Origin: JBBQWR01 sp038210495
GTDB taxonomy: Bacteria > Planctomycetota > Planctomycetia > Pirellulales > DATAWG01
Length of the DNA stretch: 54,369 nt
Direction: 5' to 3'
NCBI GenBank assembly: GCA_038210495.1
Contig: JBBQWR010000042.1
Coordinates: 1 to 54,369 of the forward strand
In this document: positions 7,170 to 16,705 of the stretch, in pieces
Layout: the number at the start of each line of letters is the position of its first letter
Position numbering within the stretch: position 1 is the first letter of the stretch
Program-made: the position numbers and the translations under genes
Notes under the pieces: model-generated
Seen by the model: the letters and a program-made list of their open reading frames with translations, nothing else
Database searches by the model: none
What the model was told of the DNA's origin: nothing

Positions 7170-10100
7170 ATGATATCGCGATTCTTCATCGATCGACCGA
7201 TCTTCGCCACGGTGTTGTCCATCGTGATCACGCTGGCCGGCGCGCTGGCGATGGTTTCGCTGCCGATCGCCCAGTATCCGCCGATCGTGCCTCCGACGAT
7301 TCAGGTGAGCTGCAATTATCCGGGCGCCAGCGCCCAGGTCGTCGCCGAAGCGGTCGCTGCGCCGATCGAGCAGTTCGTCAACGGCGTGGAAGAAATGCTC
7401 TATATGTCGAGCAACTGCACGAACGACGGTTCGTACACGTTGATGGTGACGTTCAAGCCGGGCGTGAACATGAATTTCGCCCAGGTGCTCGTGCAGAATA
7501 AAGTCAACTTGGCGTTGCCGTCGCTGCCCGATGTCGTGAAGCAAACCGGTGTCACGACTCGCAAGCGTTCGCCTGATATTCTGTTGGTCGCCAGTCTGAC
7601 GTCGCCACACGGTCGCTACGATCAACTTTACATCAGCAATTATGTCGGGCTGCATATCAAGGACGAGCTCGGCCGGATCGAGGGGGTGGGAGACGTCATT
7701 GCGTTCGGGGCCCAAGACTACAGCATGCGAATTTGGGTTGACCCCGAGCGGCTGGCTGGGATGAGCCTCAATGCTCAAGACGTTGTGGCCGCGGTGCGCA
7801 GTCAGAACACACAAGTCGCCTCTGGTCAGATTGGCCAAGAGCCTATCGGCCAGGGTCAGCAGCGGCAGATCACGTTGAGCATGCTGGGCCGATTGGTCGA
7901 GCCCGAGCAGTTCGAGGAAATCATCCTGAAACGCACGCCGCAGGGCCAAATCGTGCGGCTCAAGGACGTCGGCCGAGTCGAACTGGGCGCTAGAAACCGC
8001 GATGTCGCCAATCGGCTGGACGGCAAGCCGTGCGCCAACGTCGCCGTGTTTCAATTACCCGACGCCAACGCGCTCGATACGGCCGATCGAGTGCGGGCGA
8101 AGATGGAGGAGTTGGCGAAGGATTTCCCCGAAGATCTGCGCTACGATGTCCGGTTCGATACGACGCCGTTCATTCGCGAATCGATCAACGAAGTGGTTCG
8201 CACGTTGTTTCTGGCGATCGTCTTGGTGGCCATCGTGGTGATGGTCTTTTTGCAAAGTTGGCGCTCGGCGATTATTCCGCTCGTGGCCGTGCCGGTGGCG
8301 ATTATCGGCACGTTCGCAGTGATGATCGCGATTGGGTTCAGCATCAATAATCTGACGCTGTTTGGGTTGGTGCTGGCGATCGGGATCGTGGTGGACGATG
8401 CGATCGTGGTGGTCGAGGCGGTCGAGCATCATATCGAGCAGGGCATGGCGCCCCGAGCGGCGACGATTCAGGCCATGAAGGAAGTCTCGGGCCCGGTGAT
8501 CGCCGTGGCCCTGGTATTGACGGCCGTGTTCATGCCCTGCACGTTTATCTCAGGCGTGACTGGCTCGTTCTTCAAGCAGTTCGCGGTGACTGTCTCGGTC
8601 TCCACCGTCCTGTCGGCATTCAATTCGTTGACGCTTAGTCCGGCGCTGGCGGCGATTTTGCTTAAGCCGAAGGGGGCGAAGAAAGACATTTTCGCTCGGC
8701 TGCTGGACTTTCTGTTCGGCTGGTTTTTCCGGCTGTTCAATTGGGGCTTCAAGCGCGCGACAAACGCCTATTTGCGGGTCGTCGGCATGATGCTTCGCGG
8801 CGCCGCGATCGTGCTCGTGCTGTATTGCGGGCTGTTGTTTTTGACGCAATATGGAATGCGTTCGCTGCCGACCGGCTATTTGCCGCAGCAAGACAAAGGC
8901 CTGCTGTTCGTCTCGTTGCAATTGCCCGATGCGTCGGCCGTCGAACGAACGGCGGAAATCGTCAAGAAAGTCGACAAGATCGTACATGCCGATCCGGCGG
9001 TCGACCACACGCTGACGCTAGCGGGACAATCGTTCACGCTGGGCGTCATCGCGCCGAACGCGGGGCAGTTCTTCATCATCCTCAAGGATTTCGATGAGCG
9101 AAAATCGCCCGAGATGAGCTATTTGAAGGTGATGGAACGGCTGGACAAAGCCATTGCGGCCGAAGTTCCGGAAGCGCTGGCGAAGATTTTCGGTCCCGCG
9201 CCCCTCAATGGCCTGGGGAACTCCAGTGGGTTTAAAGTGATGGTCGAGGACCGAGGAGACCTCGGCCTCAATGAGTTGACCAAGATGACCAATAGCCTGG
9301 TCGCCGCGACCAGAACGCACACCGACAAGCTCGCGAAGGTCTTTACGATTTTCACGGTGTCTTACCCTCAATTGTTTATCGACGTGAATCGCGATCAGGT
9401 TCACACGATGGGGTTGGCCCTTAGCGATGTCTACAGCACGATGCAAACCTATTTGGGCTCGCTCTACGTCAACGACTTCAATCGATTCGGACGGACTTGG
9501 CAGGTGATCGTGCAAGCGGAGGCGAAGTTCCGCAACGATGTCGGCGCCGCGCGTCGGCTCAAGGTTCGCAACTCGGCGGGGAAAATGGCCCCTTTGGGCG
9601 CGGTCGCGGACGTGCGGCTCATCAATGGACCGCTGGTCGTCACTCGCTACAACCTCTATCCCGCGGCGACGGTCATCGGCGATTGGCCCGCGGGAGTCAG
9701 TTCGGGCGAAGCGATCGAGGCCTTTCAAGAACTGGCGAAGCGCGAACTGCCCAACGCCATGGCCGTCGAGTGGACGGAGATCAGCTACTTGCAGTTGCTC
9801 GCGGAAAACACCGGGATGATCATCTTTGGGCTGGCCGTGATGCTGGTGTTTCTCGTGCTGGCTGCCCAGTACGAAAGTTGGTCGCTACCGCTCGCAGTCA
9901 TTTTGGTCGTGCCCATGTGTCTGCTGAGCGCCATCATCGGTGTCGTCATTGCCAAGACGAGAGGCATAGGATCGGGCGATATCAATATCTTTACGCAGAT
10001 CGGGTTTGTGGTCCTCGTTGGGTTGGCCTGCAAGAACGCGGTGCTGATCGTCGAATTCGCGAAGCACAAACGCGAAAACGGCATGAGCCGCCGCGAGGCG

Positions 10101-11024
10101 ACGCTCGAAGCCTGTCGGCTGCGTCTGCGGCCGATTTTGATGACGTCCTTTGCGTTCGTCCTCGGCGTGGCGCCGCTGGTGGTCGCCAAGGGGGCCGGCT
10201 TCGAAATGCGGCAAGCGCTGGGCGTGGCCGTATTCAGCGGGATGCTGGGCGTGACGCTGTTTGGAATTTTTCTGACGCCCGTGTTTTTTAGCGTCGTCGA
10301 TTGGGCCAGCGGCACGGCCGTGTTCGCCTCACATGCGGCCCATCGCGTCGGCGATGTGCTCATGGGCATCCTGACCTTAAAACCCATTCGAGAATATGCG
10401 GGGCAAAGTTTGCGACGCCGATACGCGAAGCCGCAGGCGGTGATTGTCCCCCGGCCGGTTGTTGTAACGGACCGGCACGATTTGAAAACCAACGGAAAAG
10501 CGAGCGTCGACACCGTGACCGGACAGTTCGCCGCCGAGACCGTAACGGATTTAAAATCGGTGGATAGGCCTTCGGCCGCGCCGGAATTAGATGAAGAACT
10601 GCCCGGCGAACTGCAACCGGTTGGGGCGCCGGATGGCGACGGTCATCGCGCGCCGAATCCGCGCCCGATGGCGCGGGGCTCGGCCGAGCGAACGGAGCGC
10701 CGGCCCATGCCGCCATTCCGCTTGCCGCAGGTGCATGTCACCGTGGTGGATCATTCGAGCGTGCTCGCGCCGCTATTGTCGTCGGAACATGCCGCGGCGC
10801 TCGACGATTTATTGAATGCTCATTTCACCGCGAGCGGAGCGATCGTCCCGCCGCAGCCGATTGGCAACGGGAAGCGTGCGGTGGACGAGAAGCCAAAGGA
10901 GATCGGGAAGCCGAACGGCGATGGCAAGCCGCCCGAGTCGAATGGCGAAACGGCGCCGAGCGGTAATGGCAGTGGTTCATATTCGGCGCACGATCGTGGG
11001 ACGGATGGTAATGACGGCGCGTGA
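7170..11024 (+). CDS. RND multidrug efflux transporter, first of two, with long C-terminal tail
   Basis: An inner-membrane proton-driven pump of the HAE1 (AcrB-like) family, 1284 residues. It begins with the usual SRFFIDRPIFA membrane segment. The proton-relay acids Asp409 and Asp410 lie in GIVVDDAIVVVE and the relay lysine is Lys955 in GLACKNAVLIVE. The last membrane helix ends near residue 1045. About 240 further residues follow: a basic linker, Pro- and Glu-rich stretches, a short plausible domain around HVTVVDHSSVLAPLL, and a Gly/Asn/Ser-rich end. AcrB-type pumps normally stop within a few dozen residues of the last helix, so this cytoplasmic tail is unusual. It forms a unit with the adaptor upstream and the second pump downstream. 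Confidence 0.95.
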   Translation: MISRFFIDRPIFATVLSIVITLAGALAMVSLPIAQYPPIVPPTIQVSCNYPGASAQVVAEAVAAPIEQFVNGVEEMLYMSSNCTNDGSYTLMVTFKPGVNMNFAQVLVQNKVNLALPSLPDVVKQTGVTTRKRSPDILLVASLTSPHGRYDQLYISNYVGLHIKDELGRIEGVGDVIAFGAQDYSMRIWVDPERLAGMSLNAQDVVAAVRSQNTQVASGQIGQEPIGQGQQRQITLSMLGRLVEPEQFEEIILKRTPQGQIVRLKDVGRVELGARNRDVANRLDGKPCANVAVFQLPDANALDTADRVRAKMEELAKDFPEDLRYDVRFDTTPFIRESINEVVRTLFLAIVLVAIVVMVFLQSWRSAIIPLVAVPVAIIGTFAVMIAIGFSINNLTLFGLVLAIGIVVDDAIVVVEAVEHHIEQGMAPRAATIQAMKEVSGPVIAVALVLTAVFMPCTFISGVTGSFFKQFAVTVSVSTVLSAFNSLTLSPALAAILLKPKGAKKDIFARLLDFLFGWFFRLFNWGFKRATNAYLRVVGMMLRGAAIVLVLYCGLLFLTQYGMRSLPTGYLPQQDKGLLFVSLQLPDASAVERTAEIVKKVDKIVHADPAVDHTLTLAGQSFTLGVIAPNAGQFFIILKDFDERKSPEMSYLKVMERLDKAIAAEVPEALAKIFGPAPLNGLGNSSGFKVMVEDRGDLGLNELTKMTNSLVAATRTHTDKLAKVFTIFTVSYPQLFIDVNRDQVHTMGLALSDVYSTMQTYLGSLYVNDFNRFGRTWQVIVQAEAKFRNDVGAARRLKVRNSAGKMAPLGAVADVRLINGPLVVTRYNLYPAATVIGDWPAGVSSGEAIEAFQELAKRELPNAMAVEWTEISYLQLLAENTGMIIFGLAVMLVFLVLAAQYESWSLPLAVILVVPMCLLSAIIGVVIAKTRGIGSGDINIFTQIGFVVLVGLACKNAVLIVEFAKHKRENGMSRREATLEACRLRLRPILMTSFAFVLGVAPLVVAKGAGFEMRQALGVAVFSGMLGVTLFGIFLTPVFFSVVDWASGTAVFASHAAHRVGDVLMGILTLKPIREYAGQSLRRRYAKPQAVIVPRPVVVTDRHDLKTNGKASVDTVTGQFAAETVTDLKSVDRPSAAPELDEELPGELQPVGAPDGDGHRAPNPRPMARGSAERTERRPMPPFRLPQVHVTVVDHSSVLAPLLSSEHAAALDDLLNAHFTASGAIVPPQPIGNGKRAVDEKPKEIGKPNGDGKPPESNGETAPSGNGSGSYSAHDRGTDGNDGA

Positions 11025-11056
11025 GTCGTATGTCGGATCTTTTTTGAAATGATATT

Positions 11057-11085
11057 GAGGACAGGGGTCTTACGCCCCCCGCTCG
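11057..11085 (-). repeat. 29-bp hairpin repeat, copy 1 (between the RND genes)
   Basis: The minus strand reads a GAGCGGGGGGCGTAAG hairpin followed by a C-run and TGTCC. A second copy with two mismatches in 29 bases lies at 36049-36077 between sufC and sufB. Here it ends eight bases before the second pump's ATG, where it may hide the ribosome-binding site or stabilise the upstream mRNA. Confidence 0.7.
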
Positions 11086-11092
11086 CTTTTCC

Positions 11093-14000
11093 ATGTTTTC
11101 GCGATTCTTTATCGATCGGCCGATCTTTGCGGCCGTGCTGTCGATCATCATTACGCTGGCTGGAGCCATTGCGTACAAAGCTCTGCCGATCGCGCAATAT
11201 CCAGATATCACGCCGCCGACAGTCGAGGTCTCGGCCGTCTATCCTGGCGCGAATGCGCAGGTCGTAGCCGACTCGGTCGCCGCGCCCGTCGAGCAGCAGG
11301 TCAACGGCGTCGAAAACATGCTCTACATGTCGTCGCAATGCACCAACGACGGCACGTATACGCTGACGGTCACGTTCAAGCTCGGCACGGACCTGAACAT
11401 CGCCCAGGTGCTCGTTCAGAATCGGGTTTCGCTGGCCAATCCCGTGCTGCCGAGTCTCGTGCAGCGGCGAGGCGTGCTCGTGAAGAAGAAATCGCCCAGC
11501 GTGCTGATGATCATCAACCTGTTCTCGCCGGACGGTTCGCGCGATAGTTTGGACCTGAGCAACTACGCCACGATTCAGCTTCGTGACGAACTGGCCCGAC
11601 TCCAGGGCATCGGGGATATCACGTACCTCGGCCAGCGCGACTATAGTATGCGGATATGGCTCGACCCCCAAAAGCTGTCGGCGCGCAATCTGACGGCCAA
11701 CGACGTCATCAATACGGTCACACAACAGAACGCGCAGGTGGCCGCCGGCCAGATCGGTCAGCCGTCGGGGGCGCCAAACGGTCAGGTGTTTCAGTATACG
11801 ATGACGACGCTGGGTCGATTGGCCGACGCCGATCAATTCGGAGCGATGGTGCTGAAAAGCGATGACCAGGGGCGAATCGTGCGAATGCGCGATGTCGCTC
11901 GGATCGAGCTCGGCGCGCAAGACTACGATCAAAGCTGCACGTTCGACGGCAAGCCCTCGGTCGCGCTCTCGCTCTATCAATTGCCCGGCTCGAACGCGAT
12001 CCAAACGGCCAAGCAAGTTCAGGCCAAGATGGAGGAGCTCAAGGCCCGATTTCCGCAGGGAATCGATTACAAAGTCGTTTACGACACGACCCCATTCATC
12101 AGCGAATCGATCGACGAAGTGATCAGCACGCTTCGGGACGCGGTGATTTTGGTCACGATCGTGGTCCTGGTCTTCCTGCAGAATTGGCGGTCGGCCATCA
12201 TACCGCTGGTCGCGGTGCCGGTGGCGATCATCGGCACGTTTGCCGTTATGTTGGCCCTCGGATTTAGCCTCAATAATCTCACGCTGTTCGGTCTCGTGCT
12301 GGCGATCGGAATTGTCGTCGACGATGCGATCGTCGTGGTCGAAGCCGTCGAGCATCATATCGAGCATGGGCTGGCGCCGCGCGACGCCACCATCAAAGCG
12401 ATGGAGCAGGTCTCCGGACCGGTCGTTGCCGTTGGACTGGTGCTGACCGCCGTGTTCGTGCCGTGCGCGTTTATTACGGGCATCACGGGACAGTTCTTCC
12501 GGCAATTCGCGGTGACGATCGCCGCCTCGACCGTCATCTCGGCGTTCAACTCGCTCACGCTCAGCCCGGCCCTGGCGGCGCTGTTGTTGCGGCGGCGGGA
12601 GAAGGGCGTGTATCAAGCTCTGCCGGTGCTCGCGTTCGTTGTCGCCGGAGGTTGGTTCGGCTGGCAATTCGCCCCGCGCCTTGCCGATTTCTTGGCCAAT
12701 CACGGTATCGAATCGCTATCCCGTCTCGCGGCGGATCAGCCGATTGTCTTGCGCTCGATCGTGGCCGCGGTCGCGGCGTTTGCCGGGCTCCTGCTCAGTA
12801 GCTTGCTCAATCGGGTGCTCGGCTGGGCCTTCTACTTATTCAATGTCGCGTTCGATTATTCGACCAATGCTTACACCTGGCTAGTGGGTGTCTCGCTTCG
12901 GCTGAGCGTTATCGTGCTGCTGATCTACGGCGGGCTGCTTTATCTGACTTACACCAGCTTCACGCAGACACCCACCGGTTTCATTCCCGGCCAGGACAAA
13001 GGCTACCTGTTGATGAACGTGCAACTGCCCGACTCCTCGTCGGTTCAGCGCACGCAAGAAGTCATGCGGGCGGTCGAGAAGATCGCCCTGCGAACACGGG
13101 GCGTGCGGAATACGGTCGGGATCGCCGGCCAATCGATTCTGCTGAACGCCAACGCGCCCAATTTCGGCGCGCTGTACGTCATGCTCGACGATTTTCACCA
13201 GCGCACCGATCCCAAGCTTTCGGGAGACGCCATCGGTGAAGAGCTTCGCGCGGCGGTGGAAAGCCAAATTCACGACGCCGTGGTGAACGTCTTCGGCGCT
13301 CCTCCCGTCGAAGGCCTGGGCACGGCCGGCGGATTCAAGATCGTCATCGAAGATCGAAGCGACAGCGGTCCCAAGGCCCTGCAGAACGCGGCCGAAAAAA
13401 TCGTCGATGCCGGCGCCGCCTCCGGCAAATTGACCGGCATGTTCACCAGTTTCCGCGCCAATACGCCCTGGATGTTTCTCGACATCGACAGAGTTCACGC
13501 CGAATCGATGGGCGTTGCGATGGGCGATCTGTTCAATACGATCCAAGTCTATTTGGCCTCGCTCTACGTGAACGATTTCAATCGCTTCGGCCGCACCTGG
13601 CAAGTCAACCTGCAAGGGGACACGAAATTCCGCGAGAAGGTTGAAGACATTCGACAGTTGAAAACTCGCAATGCCGCCGGCCAAACCGTGCCGCTCAGCG
13701 CGCTGGTCAGCACCCGCGAAGTCGATGGACCAGTGATGATCGTGCGCTACAACATGTATCCGGCCGCGACGATCAACGGCAGCCCGGGCCCCGGCGTCAG
13801 CACGGGGCAGGCACTGGAACAAGCGGACAAGATCGCCCGCGCGTCGATCGATCGGACGATGCGTCCCGAGTGGACCGAGCTGGCTCTATTGCAATTGCAG
13901 ACCGGCAACACGGCGCTGATCGTGTTCGTGCTAGCCGTGGTGCTCGTGTTCTTGGTGCTGGCCGCCCAGTACGAAAGCTGGTCGCTACCGCTAGCGGTGA

Positions 14001-14443
14001 TTCTCGTGGTGCCGATGTGCTTGCTGTGCTCGGTCGTCGGCGTGCGCTTGGCTCACCTGGATATCAACATCTTCACGCAGATCGGGTTTGTCGTGCTGGT
14101 GGGACTGGCGTGCAAGAACGCAATTCTAATCGTCGAATACGCCAAAGCCGAGCGCGAGCGGGGCGTGCCGGCGTTTCAAGCCACGCTCGATGCGTGCAAG
14201 CTGCGATTGCGGCCGATCATGATGACCTCGTTCGCGTTTATCCTCGGCGTCGTGCCGCTGGTCGTGTCGGAGGGCGCCGGGGCGGAGATGCGGCATTCGC
14301 TTGGCGTCGCCGTGTTCGCCGGAATGCTGGGCGTGACGCTATTCGGCATCTTTCTGACGCCGGTGTTTTTCTTCGTCATCCAATGGTTCACCCGGCCCAG
14401 CGCGAAGCGATCACGCGCAATGACCGCAGTGCCCCTTGAGTAG
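11093..14443 (+). CDS. RND multidrug efflux transporter, second of two, with inserted membrane segment
   Basis: A second HAE1-type RND pump, 1116 residues, closely similar to the preceding one. Relay residues Asp410 and Asp411 lie in GIVVDDAIVVVE and Lys1008 in GLACKNAILIVE. Unlike its neighbour it lacks a long tail. Instead, about 70 residues are inserted after helix 6 (about 503-575), containing two hydrophobic stretches (LPVLAFVVAGGWFGW and IVAAVAAFAGLLLSSLL) that would add two membrane helices and keep the overall topology. One adaptor serves both pumps, so a heteromeric pump like MdtBC is possible, though that is inference. Its 3' end overlaps the convergent Fur-family gene by 33 bases. 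Confidence 0.95.
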   Translation: MFSRFFIDRPIFAAVLSIIITLAGAIAYKALPIAQYPDITPPTVEVSAVYPGANAQVVADSVAAPVEQQVNGVENMLYMSSQCTNDGTYTLTVTFKLGTDLNIAQVLVQNRVSLANPVLPSLVQRRGVLVKKKSPSVLMIINLFSPDGSRDSLDLSNYATIQLRDELARLQGIGDITYLGQRDYSMRIWLDPQKLSARNLTANDVINTVTQQNAQVAAGQIGQPSGAPNGQVFQYTMTTLGRLADADQFGAMVLKSDDQGRIVRMRDVARIELGAQDYDQSCTFDGKPSVALSLYQLPGSNAIQTAKQVQAKMEELKARFPQGIDYKVVYDTTPFISESIDEVISTLRDAVILVTIVVLVFLQNWRSAIIPLVAVPVAIIGTFAVMLALGFSLNNLTLFGLVLAIGIVVDDAIVVVEAVEHHIEHGLAPRDATIKAMEQVSGPVVAVGLVLTAVFVPCAFITGITGQFFRQFAVTIAASTVISAFNSLTLSPALAALLLRRREKGVYQALPVLAFVVAGGWFGWQFAPRLADFLANHGIESLSRLAADQPIVLRSIVAAVAAFAGLLLSSLLNRVLGWAFYLFNVAFDYSTNAYTWLVGVSLRLSVIVLLIYGGLLYLTYTSFTQTPTGFIPGQDKGYLLMNVQLPDSSSVQRTQEVMRAVEKIALRTRGVRNTVGIAGQSILLNANAPNFGALYVMLDDFHQRTDPKLSGDAIGEELRAAVESQIHDAVVNVFGAPPVEGLGTAGGFKIVIEDRSDSGPKALQNAAEKIVDAGAASGKLTGMFTSFRANTPWMFLDIDRVHAESMGVAMGDLFNTIQVYLASLYVNDFNRFGRTWQVNLQGDTKFREKVEDIRQLKTRNAAGQTVPLSALVSTREVDGPVMIVRYNMYPAATINGSPGPGVSTGQALEQADKIARASIDRTMRPEWTELALLQLQTGNTALIVFVLAVVLVFLVLAAQYESWSLPLAVILVVPMCLLCSVVGVRLAHLDINIFTQIGFVVLVGLACKNAILIVEYAKAERERGVPAFQATLDACKLRLRPIMMTSFAFILGVVPLVVSEGAGAEMRHSLGVAVFAGMLGVTLFGIFLTPVFFFVIQWFTRPSAKRSRAMTAVPLE

Positions 14444-14857
14444 CACCTGCGTGACCTGACCGATGGCGGCCGGTTTGCCGGGCGCGGCGTGCTTGATGCT
14501 CACGCTGCCCGTCGGAAGGCACGACACCTCGCCGCAGTCGACGCAGACAAAATGCGGATGCTCGGCGGCCCCCGCGCCGGACGCCGCTCGCAACTCATAG
14601 CGCCAGACGCGATCGCCCAACTCGATGCGGTTGACGATTCCGGCCTCCGTGAGTTCGACAAGATTGCGATAGATCGTCGCCCGGTCGTAGCCGGAGGCAG
14701 TCAACTGGTCGGCGAACTGAGCGTGCGTCAGAGGGCTTTTGGCCGCCATGAGCTGTTGCATCACCGAAAGTCGGGCCGCCGTCAGACGCAGGCCCGCCCC
14801 GCGCACGCGCGTGCGTATCGCGTCGAGTATCGCTGGCTTGGAACTGCGGTCGGACAT
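14411..14857 (-). CDS. Fur family metalloregulator
   Basis: A 148-residue Fur-family transcription factor. The N-terminal winged helix includes GLRLTAARLSVMQQL and the DNA-contacting ATIYRNLVELTEAG (60-73). The dimerisation part has a structural zinc site built from Cys105 and Cys108 (CVDC) and a C-terminal Cys144-x2-Cys147 (CGHC). His100 and His102 in EHPHFVC are candidates for the sensing site. Whether it senses iron, zinc, manganese or peroxide cannot be told; the C-terminal CxxC is seen in Fur, Zur and PerR. The frame is open to 14932, but the ATG at 14857 starts at the family-like region. It is convergent with, and overlaps, the second RND pump. Confidence 0.88.
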   Translation of the reverse strand: MSDRSSKPAILDAIRTRVRGAGLRLTAARLSVMQQLMAAKSPLTHAQFADQLTASGYDRATIYRNLVELTEAGIVNRIELGDRVWRYELRAASGAGAAEHPHFVCVDCGEVSCLPTGSVSIKHAAPGKPAAIGQVTQVLLKGHCGHCA

Positions 14858-14933
14858 GAGGGATCGGCTCAATATAACGTGCGTCGCCTGCCCAATTGTA
14901 ACGACGCGCCCGCGTGGCGAGAAGCAAAACACT

Positions 14934-14989
14934 AACCCGAAGCGTTAGCGAGGCAGTGTGGTCGATCTGCCTCGCTAACGCTTCGGGTT
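14934..14989. repeat. Perfect 22-bp palindrome (CGAAGCGTTAGCGAGG family)
   Basis: Two perfectly complementary 22-base arms, each containing CCCGAAGCGTTAGCGAGG, flank a 12-base loop. A diverged copy sits at 39257-39330 before the Rieske gene. It lies upstream of the Fur gene and downstream of the DJ-1 gene's stop; it has no T-run, so it is classed as a dispersed repeat. A GC-rich stretch at 15005-15050 resembles a decayed copy of the 96-bp repeat. Confidence 0.8.
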
Positions 14990-15074
14990 GGTATTGCGCC
15001 AGCATGGGGCGCCCGGGGCCGGCGGCGCTTCGCCGAGACCCCGGAGCGTTGCCATGACGACCGCTATCGCCCAG

Positions 15075-15608
15075 CTACCTCTTGTCCCGCGTCTCCATCA
15101 CCGTCAAAATCCCCCGGCAAAATTCCGGCAGATCGTCCGGCTTTCGGCTCGACACAAAGTTGCGATCGATCACCACCGGCTCGTCGTGCCAGATCGCCCC
15201 GGCGTTGATCAGGTCGTCCTTGATCCCAGGCGACCCGGTCACCTGCACGCCGCGGTAAACGCCGGCCGAAATGGGAATCCAGCCGCCGTGGCAAATCGCG
15301 GCCACCAGCTTGCCGCTCTCGGCGAATTCGCGCACCAACCGCAACACATCCGGCACGCGGCGAAGTTTGTCCGGCATGAATCCGCCGGGTATGACCAAAC
15401 CTTGAAAATCGCCAGATTCCATTTCCGAGATCGGCGCCGTGGCAACGCAAGGATAGCTGTGTTTGCCGACGTAAGTGTGGCCAGCCAACAGCCCAGCGAT
15501 CGTCACATCGGCCCCGGCCTCCGTGAGCCGCAGTTTGGGATACCAGAGCTCGAGGTCCTCGTAGATGTCGTCGACAAACATCAGGAAACGCATATCGGTC
15601 AGGGGCAT
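15075..15608 (-). CDS. DJ-1/PfpI family protein (class I glutamine amidotransferase-like)
   Basis: A 177-residue DJ-1/PfpI protein. The nucleophile elbow AICHGGW places Cys106 next to His107, and an acidic residue of the YEDLELWYP segment (17-24) fits the conserved Glu that hydrogen-bonds the cysteine. The length equals that of stand-alone PfpI/YhbO-type proteins, which act as proteases, deglycases or stress chaperones; the activity here is not predictable. The longest frame starts at 15893 but its first 95 codons are not family-like, so ATG 15608 is used; ATG 15593 is also possible. It is divergent from the yceH-like gene. Confidence 0.85.
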   Translation of the reverse strand: MPLTDMRFLMFVDDIYEDLELWYPKLRLTEAGADVTIAGLLAGHTYVGKHSYPCVATAPISEMESGDFQGLVIPGGFMPDKLRRVPDVLRLVREFAESGKLVAAICHGGWIPISAGVYRGVQVTGSPGIKDDLINAGAIWHDEPVVIDRNFVSSRKPDDLPEFCRGILTVMETRDKR

Positions 15609-15859
15609 GGTGAGGTCTCGACGGGAAAGGGCAGGTACGAAATTGAGAGGACGCAAAGACACGCGGCGCGGCGGTTTAGCGATAACGGCATCTTGCTCGG
15701 CTTGTTCTAACAGGCACGCCGAGGGGGCAAAAGCTTTCGGCTCGCTTCGGGTCGGGACTTCGTTTGCCGGTACAAACATGATACAACATCCCACGCCATT
15801 TTCAGGCGTGCTTTCTCGTTCATAACGTCTCCTTGTCCTCGCGCCGCACACGTCCTCGC

Positions 15860-16678
15860 ATGTCCTCTCCTGAAACACCCGCTCATCCGCCACAGTGGAA
15901 GCCGCTGTCCGCGACCGATCGCCGCGTCATCGGCGTGCTGGTCGAAAAGGCCAAGACGACTCCCGAGGCGTATCCGCTCACGCTCAATGGCCTCGTGACC
16001 GGCAGCAACCAGAAGAACAATCGCGATCCGCACACGAATCTGGACGCGGACGACGTCGAGGAGTCGATCGCTCGTCTCCGCGCCGCCGGCGCTCTGATCG
16101 AGGTGCAAGGGAGCGGGCGAGTCTCCAAATATCGGCATCTGATGTACGATTGGCTCGGCGTCAACAAAGTCGAGCTAGGCGTGATGACCGAGCTTCTGCT
16201 CCGCGGCGCACAGACCGAGGGAGAGCTGCGCGGTCGCGCGGCCCGGATGGACCCGATTCCCGATCTCGACGCCCTCCGGCCCGTTCTTCAATCGTTGAAG
16301 GCCAAAGGTCTGCTCGTATCGCTGACCGCCGAAGGTCGCGGCCACATCCTGACGCACGCGCTTTACTTGCCGCAGGAGATGGCGTCGCTCCGGGCTAAGA
16401 TCGGAGAGGGGCCGCCTTCGGAATCGGCGTCTCGCGCCTCGTCGCCGGCCGCCGATCGACCCGCGGCGGCGCCGGCAGCGGTCGCTTCACATGGCGCTTC
16501 GCAAAAGCCCGCCACGGCTCAAGAGTCGCCATCGGCGCCATTTCAGTTGGTGACTCGCGAGATCGAGCAATTCCGCGACTTGGTCGGCCAACTGCGCACG
16601 GAAATCGACGATCTCACGGATCGCCTGCAGCGAAACGAAGACGGGCTGCGTGAAATCAAAGATGCGCTGGGCAGTTGA
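15860..16678 (+). CDS. YceH/DUF480 family protein
   Basis: A 272-residue protein of the YceH (DUF480) family, which has two winged-helix domains. The N-terminal signature runs from RRVIGVLVEKAKTTPEAYPL to SNQKNNRDP, followed by the second winged helix containing VMTELLLRGAQTEGELR. The family function is unsettled; a DNA-binding role is inferred from the fold. Residues about 190-225 are an Ala/Pro-rich linker and the last 45 residues (REIEQFRDLVGQLRTEIDDL) form a coiled coil that the enterobacterial proteins lack or have in shorter form. A TTG at 15833 could start the frame, but ATG 15860 begins the family-like part. Confidence 0.85.
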   Translation: MSSPETPAHPPQWKPLSATDRRVIGVLVEKAKTTPEAYPLTLNGLVTGSNQKNNRDPHTNLDADDVEESIARLRAAGALIEVQGSGRVSKYRHLMYDWLGVNKVELGVMTELLLRGAQTEGELRGRAARMDPIPDLDALRPVLQSLKAKGLLVSLTAEGRGHILTHALYLPQEMASLRAKIGEGPPSESASRASSPAADRPAAAPAAVASHGASQKPATAQESPSAPFQLVTREIEQFRDLVGQLRTEIDDLTDRLQRNEDGLREIKDALGS

Positions 16679-16705
16679 GATTGCGCATGCCCGGACCGAA
16701 GTGGG

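Noticed and set aside
10820..12703. 627-codon minus-strand frame antisense to the two RND pumps
   Set aside because: It spans two real genes and an intergenic repeat and has an Arg/His/Asp-rich, low-complexity product.
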